Shown here: positions 57,954 through 64,000 of the stretch, one piece after another
How positions within the stretch are numbered: the stretch's first letter is position 1
Layout: each line of letters starts with the position of its first letter
Source: Capricornis sumatraensis
Lineage: Eukaryota; Chordata; Mammalia; Artiodactyla; Bovidae
DNA length: 64,000 bases
NCBI RefSeq assembly: GCF_032405125.1
Contig: NC_091071.1
Location: 58,171,001 to 58,235,000 of the forward strand
Direction: 5' to 3'
Program-made: the position numbers and the translations under genes
The notes under the pieces: generated by a model
Database searches by the model: none
Told to the model about the DNA's origin: nothing
What the model saw: only the letters and a program-made list of their open reading frames with translations

Positions 57954-60691
57954 TCAGTCGCTCAGTCGTGTCCGAGTCTTTGCGACCCCATGAATCGCAG
58001 CACGCCAGGCCTCCCTGTCCATCACCATCTCCCGGAGTTCACTCAGACTCACGTCCATCGAGTCCGTGATGCCATCCAGCCATCTCATCCTCTGTTGTCC
58101 ACTTCTCCTCCTGCCCCCAATCCCTCCCAGCATCAGAGTCTTTTCCAATGAGTCAACTCTTCGCATGAGGTGGCCAAAGTACTGGAGTTTCAGCTTTAGC
58201 ATCATTTCTTCCAAAGAAATCCCAGGGCTGATCTCCTTCAGAATGGACTGGTTGGATCTCCTTGCAGTCCAAGGGACTCTCAAGAGTCTTCTCCAACACC
58301 ACAGTTCAAAAGCATCAATTCTTTGGCGCTCAGCCTTCTTCACAGTCCAACTCTCACATCCATACATGACCACAGGAAAAACCATAGCCTTGACTAGACG
58401 GACCTTATTCGGCAAAGTAATGTCTCTGCTTTTGAATATACTATCTAGGTTGGTCATAACTTTTCTTCCAAGGAGTAAGCATCTTTTAATTTCATGGCTG
58501 CAGTCACCATCTGCAGTGATTTTGGAGCCCCCAAAATAAAGTCTGACATTGTTTCTACTGCTTCCCCATCTATTTCCCATGAAGTGATGGGACCGGATGC
58601 CATGATCTTCGTTTTCTGAATGTTGAGCTATAAGCCAACTTTTTCAGTCTCCTCTTTCACTTTCATCAAGAGGCTTTTTAGCTCCTCTTCACTTTCTGCC
58701 ATAAGGGTGGTGTCATCTGCTATCTGAGGTTATTGATTTCTCCCGGCAATCTTGATTCCAGCTTGTGTTTCTTCCAGTCCAGCGTTTCTCATGATGTACT
58801 CTGCATAGAAGTTAAATAAGCAGGGTGACAATATACAGCCTTGACGTACTCCTTTTCCTATTTGGAATCAGTCTGTTGTTCCATGTCCAGTTCTAATTGT
58901 TGCTTCCTGACCTGCATACAGATTTCTCAAGAGGCAGGTTAGGTGGTCTGGTATTCCCATCTCTTTCAGAATTTTCCACAGTTTATTGTGATCCACACAG
59001 TCAAAGGCTTTGGCATAGTCATTAAAGCAGAAATAGATGTTTTTCTGGAACTCTCTTGGGTTTTCCATGATCCAGCGGCTGTTGGCAATTTGATCTCTGG
59101 TTCCTCTGCCTTTTCTAAAATCAGCTTGAACATCAGGGAGTTCACGGTTCATGTATTGCTGAAGCCTGGCTTGGAGAATTTTAAGCATTACTTTACTAGC
59201 ATGTGAGATGAGTGCAACTGGGGGGTAGTTTGAGCATTCTTTTGCATCGCCTCTTTGGAATTGGAATGAAAACTGACCTTTTCCAGTCCTGTGGCCACTG
59301 CTGAGTTTTCCAAATTTGCTGGCATATTGAGTGCAGCACTTTCACAGCATCATCTTTCAGGATTTGAAACAGCTCAATTGGAATTCCATCACCTCCACTA
59401 GCTTTGTTCATAGTGATGCTTTCTAAGGCCCACTTGACTTCACATTCCAGGATGTCTGGCTCTAGATTAGTGATCACATCATCATGATTATCAGGGTCGT
59501 GAAGATCTTTTTTGTACAGTTCTTCCATCTATTCTTGCCACCTCTTCTTAATATCTTCTGCTTCTGTTAGGTCCATACCATTTCTGTCCTTTATCGAGCC
59601 CATCTTTGCATGAAATGTTCCCTTGGTATCTCTAATAATCTTGAAGAGATCTCTAGTCTTTCCCATTCTGTTCTTTTCCTCTATTTCTTTGCATTGATCG
59701 CTGAAGAAGACTTTCTTATCTCTTCTTGCTATTCTTTGGAACTCTGCATTCAGATGCTTATCTTTCCTTTTCTCTTCGCTTTTCGCCTCTCTTCTTTTCA
59801 CAGCTATTTCTAAGGCCTCCCTAGACAGCCATTTTGCCTTTTTGCATTTCTTTTCCATGGGGATGGTCTTGATCCCTGTCTCCTGAACTATGTCACGAAC
59901 CTCAGTCCATAGTTCATCAGGCACTCTATCAGATCTAGGCCCTTAAATCTATTTCTCACTTCCACTGTATAATCATAAAGGATTTGATTTAGGTCATACC
60001 TGAATGGTCTAGTGGTTTTCCCTACTTTCTTTCATTTCAGTCTGAATTTGGTAATAAGGAGTTCATGATCTGAGCCACAGTCAGCTCCTAGTCTTGTTTT
60101 TGTTGAATGTATAGAGCTTCTCCATTTTTGCCTCAAAGAATATAATCAATCTGATTTCGGTGTTGACCATCCAGTGATGTCCATGTGTAGAGTCTTCTCG
60201 TGTTGTTGGAAGAGGGTGTTTGCTATGACCAGTGCATTTTCTTGGCAAAACTCTTATTAGTCTTTGCCCTGCTTCATTCAGCATTCCAAGGTCAAATTTG
60301 CCTATTACTCCAGGTGTTTCTTGACTTCCTACTTCTGCATTCCAGTCCCCTATAACGAAAAGGACATCTTTTTTGGATGTTAGTTCTAAAAGGTCTTGTA
60401 GGTCTTCATAAAACCATTCAACTTCAGTTTCTTCAGCGTTACTGGTTGGGGCATAGACTTGGATTATGGTGATATTGAATGGTTTGCATTGGAGATGAAC
60501 AGAGATCATTCTGTCATTTTTGAGATTGCATCTGCATTTCGGACTCTTTTGTTGACCATGATGGCTACTCCATTTCTTGTGAGAGATTCCTGCCCGCAGT
60601 AGTAGATATAATGGTCATCTGAGTTAAATTCACCCATTCCAGTCCATTTTAGTTCGCTGATTCCTAGAATGTCAACGTTCACTCTTGCCAT
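57954..60691 (-). pseudogene. BovB ORF2 remnant, well preserved but broken at the YADD box
   Basis: Endonuclease at 60081-60691 (DILGISELKWTG, VIGDWNAEVGS). Linker at 59529-59924. Pre-RT at 59196-59528 (NKASGGDGIPIE). RT N-terminal part at 58868-59188 (FCFNDYAKAFDCVDHNK). Thumb and C-terminal part at 57954-58580 (208 codons, VKKAERQRIDAFELW, RMRWLDGITDSMDV). Near 58720 a one-base loss shifts the frame inside the YADD codons, which alone would abolish RT activity. Confidence 0.88.
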
Positions 60692-61239
60692 CTCGTTTGA
60701 CCACTTCCAATTTGCCTTTATTCATGGACCTGACATTCCAGGTTCCTATGCCATATTGCTCTTTACAGCATCAGATCTTGCATCTATCACCAGTCACATC
60801 CACAACTGGGTATTGTTTTTGCTTTGGCTCCATCCCTTCATTCTTTCTACAGTTATTTCTCCACTGATCTCCAGTTGCATATTGGGCACCTAATGACCTG
60901 GGGAGTTCCTCTTTTGGTATCCTATCATCTTGCCTTTTCATACTGTTCATGGGGTTCTCAAGGCAAGAATACGGAAGTGGTTTGCCATTCCCTTCTCCAG
61001 TGGACCACATTCTGTCAGACCTCTTCACCATGACCCGTCCGTCTTGGGTTGCCCTGCAGGCATGGCTTGGTTTCATTGAGTAAGACAAGGCTGTGGTCCT
61101 AGTGTGATTAGAATGACTAGTTTCCTGTGAGTATGGTTTCAGTGTGTCTGCCCTTTGATGCCCTCTTGCAACACCTACCATCTTACTTGGGTTTCTCTTA
61201 CCTTGGGCGTGGGGTATCTCTTCACTACTGCTCCAGCAA

Positions 61240-61442
61240 AGCACAGCCGCTGCTCCTTACCTTGGACGAGGGGTATCTCCTTACCGCCGCTGTTCCTGAC
61301 CTTCAACGTGGGATAGCTGCTCTAGGCCCTCCTGCGCCTGCGCAGCCACCGCTCCTGGGGTGGCTCCTCTCAGCTGCCGCCCCTGGCCTCGGGCTCGGGG
61401 TGGCTCCTCAGGGTCATCACCCCTGGCCTCGGACGCGGGGTA
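61240..61442 (-). repeat. BovB 5' leader, GC-rich imperfect repeats
   Basis: The words CCCCTGGCCTCGG and CGGGGTGGCTCCTC recur. The strand is CpG-rich in otherwise AT-rich DNA. The leader of the plus-strand copy (51560-51730) repeats a related unit with ACCCCACGTCCAAG. These units probably act as the BovB internal promoter (inference). Confidence 0.7.
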
Positions 61443-61835
61443 GTGTCAGGGAGTACCTTTATGGTAATAGTTAGCATTCATTTCATCAAGATCTCTTTCT
61501 AAAGTTTTCTTGTGTCCTTTTGTTTGGAACATAGTCCTTTGTTTCATTTTCCTTGACTCTTTTGTTGGTTTCTATAAGGAGTACTTTTGTGTAGATTAAT
61601 CTTATCGTTTAACCATGCCCTAGCCCTTGGCTCTAATACCTTTGTGATCAAGCAGACTTTTTTTTCTCAGAGGCTCTCAGTAGTGGAAGTGTACCAAGAC
61701 GTGTCAGTGTCCCAAAGAGGAGGATATTATTCAGCACTTGGATGCAGGCTGATTGGAAACTGTATTCTCAGGCAGTGGACTGTAGAGTACACGAACAGAC
61801 CACTTTTAGGGGGAGACTGGGAGATCGTCTTTGCT

Positions 61836-61994
61836 CTTTGCACTGAGGCTTGCAGGGACAGTGCATTATGGACTATTTGCTACTTGCTCTCTTTGCACTG
61901 AGGCTTGCAGGGACAGTGCGCTATGGCCTATTTACTACTTGCTCTCTTTGCACTGAGGCTTGCAGGGACAGCGCATTATGGACTATTTGCTACA
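61836..61994. repeat. 55-bp tandem repeat, ~2.9 copies
   Basis: Copies start at 61836, 61891 and 61946, each CTTTGCACTGAGGCTTGCAGG followed by GACAGTGC..TATGG and a TATTTGCTAC end. Copies differ at only a few sites, far less than the surrounding L1. The array lies in the 5' region of the old minus-strand L1. Confidence 0.95.
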
Positions 61995-62966
61995 GTCCTA
62001 CAGGATCCACAAGCACTGCTGCCACCAGAGCCAGGTGATCAGTCCCACGGGTGGCAACCATAATAGCTGGGGCACCAGACGTTTGCACAAGCTCCTTCCC
62101 AGGAAGTTCTGGTGATCTGGAGTGAGGTAGAGGGACAGCACACGCCTGCACACCTCCAGGGTCTCTGGAGAGTAAGGAAGTCTGTTCTTCAGGTTAAAGC
62201 ATTTAAGATAAGCAAACAGGCCTGTTTTACATTAAGACTGGGCAGCTTCAGGATATTCCCTTTGGGCTAAGCCTTGGGGGATTAGCCACAGTGAGTCCAT
62301 ACAAGCTTGTGAGGAACTGCTTCTCAGATTGCACTAGCTTGCAGGTCTGAGAGATGCAAGCCCTTGCTGGCTTTCAAAGCTACGTTTTAGGGGTCCATCT
62401 CTCCGAGTCTTAAAAGCTGCAGCACAAGCTGTGGGGTCCAAACCTTTTGATCCTTAGGAGAAACTTGTAGTCTGAGATTCCCCCCTGGTTGGGTCATTTT
62501 GTCAGGTGGGGTTTATGGGGAGACTGTGTCTTCAGCCTCTCCTACCCATTCCAATGTGGGCTTTTTCTCATCCACCTGATGTGTAAAAAGTTACTCAGCT
62601 AGATTCTGGATTTCTTTCAGAGAGCACTGTTCTGTATGCAGCTGTTATTTAATTTGTCCATGGGAGGAGGTGAATTTGGGAGTCATCTTGTACTGGAACC
62701 TACTATTTTTCCTACTGAGCTATTTTACTTATCCAGTTTTGAATTTTAGGCAAACAAACTAATTTAGAGCAGAATAGAACTTTTCAAATATGATTACAAA
62801 TTTTCAGAGCAGGCTGCTAAATCATCCACTCCAGTGACAAGATAATGCAACCAAATGATCAAGACACCACATTTTGGGATTTATTATTGAAATGGCCCTG
62901 TTTGACATCAGCCTCCATCCATTATTCTGATGAGTTACTGCTCATAAAATATACCCATCAAGGAGA

Positions 62967-63166
62967 CAGCTGTCCCTTGAATAATGTGGGGGTGAGGGGT
63001 GCCAACCTCCAGCAGTCAAAAACTCATGTATAACTTCATAGAGTTGGCACTATGTATCTGAAATTCTGCATTTCTGGATTCAGCCAACCATGGATTACGT
63101 ACTGTAGAACCTATTTATTGAAAAAGATCTGTATGTGACTGAACCTGTGGTTTTGAAAGGTCAATT
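62967..63166 (+). mobile_element. MER2-like Tigger fragment, internally deleted
   Basis: Inverted ends TGTCCCTTGAATAATGTGG and TTGAAAGGTCAATTG, plus TATTTATTGAAAAAGATC, match the short Tigger element MER2. About 200 bp are present against the usual ~345. Confidence 0.72.
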
Positions 63167-63205
63167 GTTGTTGAGTCACCCAGTCATGTCTGACTCTTGT
63201 GACCT
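63167..63205 (-). mobile_element. Bov-A 3' fragment
   Basis: TTGTTGTTGAGTCACCCAG then CATGTCTGACTCTTGTGACC, the last ~40 bp of a Bov-A unit. Confidence 0.7.
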
Positions 63206-63351
63206 AAATGCAAGTCGAATGTTAAATATATATATAAAAAAGACTCAAGTCAGTAAATCACTAACATTTTTTACATATGATCAATAATTTATACTCAGCA
63301 TGGTAGCTCACCTACAAGTGTTGTACTGATGTACAAGCACTGAAGTGACTT

Positions 63352-63565
63352 CGTGCTAAGTCACTTCAGTGGTGCTCGTGTGACCCTACGGACTGTAACA
63401 GCCCGCCAGGTTCCTCTTCCACGGGATTCTCCAAGCAAGAATACTGGAGTGGGTTATCATTTCCTTCTCCAGGGGACCTTCCCAACCCGGGCATCGGACC
63501 TGTCTCTCTTACATCTCCTGCACTGGCAGGTGGGTTCGTTACCACTAGCGCCACCTGGGAAGCCT
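63352..63565 (-). mobile_element. Bov-tA SINE
   Basis: GTGCTAAGTCACTTCAGTGG to GCCACCTGGGAAGCCTG. A full unit with small deletions in the Bov-A part. Confidence 0.9.
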
Positions 63566-63810
63566 GAAAATATGGAACACTTAATGAATTTGCATGTCAT
63601 TGTTGTGCAGTTGCCATTAAAACCTTTAATTCTCCCTGCTGTCTTTTAATACCCAATGATACTGATATGATTGCAGAAAGTTCTGATGTATGTTACTTTT
63701 ATGATACATATTACTTAGTATGTCTCCCAAGTAGCCCTGGTTTTTGAGCTAATTCCACAGGCACTTACTTAGACCTAATTATAAGATAGATAATATTTAC
63801 TATTTCATTT

Positions 63811-64000
63811 ACTCCAGTACTCTTGCCTGGAAAATCCCATGGACAGAGGAGCCAGGTAGGCTGCAGTCCATGGGGTCGCTAAGAGTTGGACACGACTGAG
63901 CGTCTTCACTTTCACTTTTCACTTTCATGCATTGGAGAGGGAAATGGCAACCCACTCCAGTATTCTTGCCTGGAGAATCCCAGGGACGGGGGAGCCTGGT
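63811..64000 (+). mobile_element. BOV-A2 SINE, runs out of window
   Basis: Monomer 1 from ACTCCAGTACTCTTGCC (5'-truncated), the linker CACTTTCACTTTTCACTTTC and the start of monomer 2, cut by the window end. Confidence 0.92.

Larger units (their letters stand above)
57948..61442 (-). mobile_element. BovB LINE, near full length
   Basis: 3495 bp from the GC-rich 5' leader (about 61240-61442) to the 3' end, GTTCAGTTCAGTCGCTC on the plus strand. TSD GTGTCAGTGAG (57937-57947) against GTGTCAGGGAG (61443-61453), 10 of 11. It is the least damaged long BovB here. Frames at 60771-61244, 60506-60691, 60081-60509, 59529-59924, 59196-59528, 58868-59188 and 57954-58580 follow one another with few breaks. 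Confidence 0.95.
50195..62690 (-). mobile_element. Old L1, nearly complete to its 5' end, heavily interrupted
   Basis: L1 text in reverse is collinear across 50195-50708, 51032-51556, 54943-55141, 55323-57055, 57257-57947 and 61443-62690. These run from the ORF2 C-terminus through RT and endonuclease to the 5' region. The end near 62690 reads GGGAGTCATCTTG, the reverse of the CAAGATG start usual for old mammalian L1 5' UTRs. About 5 kb of L1 remains. Five insertions break it, three bracketed by clear or near-clear TSDs. Confidence 0.85.

Noticed and set aside
61587..62038. Open frames with repeated LFALRLAG-type words
   Set aside because: They are the 55-bp tandem repeat read in frame (55 is not a multiple of 3, so units change frame). 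No protein is implied.
1..64000. CRISPR array, bacterial operon or prophage
   Set aside because: All periodic signals are eukaryotic microsatellites, SINE monomers or the L1 VNTR; no spacer-repeat pattern or prokaryotic gene organisation.

Overview
The window looks like intergenic or intronic DNA from a ruminant, most likely a bovid. The repeat set is diagnostic. BovB (RTE-clade) LINEs, Bov-tA and BOV-A2 SINEs, CHR-type tRNA SINEs and a ruminant-type L1 3' end occur together, alongside older mammalian repeats (L1M, MIR, MER1, MER2, MER5, Tigger). I found no intact protein-coding gene, no spliced host exon I could defend, no rRNA and no tRNA gene. Family names come from my knowledge of these repeats, not from a search. 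Boundaries supported by target-site duplications (TSDs) read directly from the sequence are given as such.

Layout. 1-5063: a U6 snRNA copy joined at its exact 3' end to an L1 that starts inside ORF2. This is a U6-L1 chimeric retrocopy, later hit by a BovB and a Bov-A SINE. 5064-11105: mostly unrecognised sequence plus a SINE cluster (7812-9206) containing a SINE nested inside another SINE. 11106-16466: a minus-strand class I (gammaretrovirus-like) endogenous retrovirus with both LTRs, a 4-bp TSD, a PBS and a polypurine tract. Its interior is reduced by several large deletions. 16467-22423: largely unrecognised sequence. 22424-25054: two BovB copies in the same orientation. 25055-38690: old repeats, including an L1 invaded by an internally deleted Tigger1 (TA duplication), microsatellites with BOV-A2 inside them, and Bov-tA copies. 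38690-47184: old L1M pieces, a MER1-like hAT, CHR and Bov-tA SINEs, and long unrecognised stretches.

47185-62690 is the most layered part. A BovB split by a composite SINE is followed by an old L1 on the minus strand that seems to reach its own 5' end near 62690. That L1 is broken by a BovB 3' fragment, a near full-length BovB on the plus strand, a BOV-A2, a Bov-tA and a near full-length BovB on the minus strand. The two long BovB copies form an inverted pair about 3 kb apart. The L1 5' region carries a 55-bp tandem repeat of about three units. 62691-64000: a MER2-like Tigger and SINEs.

Nothing here works together as a gene system. The interest lies in retrotransposition mechanics (the U6-L1 junction, nested TSDs, composite SINEs with a shared junction), in the deleted ERV, and in a few unrecognised stretches with clustered homeodomain, POU or Forkhead-like words that could be conserved noncoding elements.
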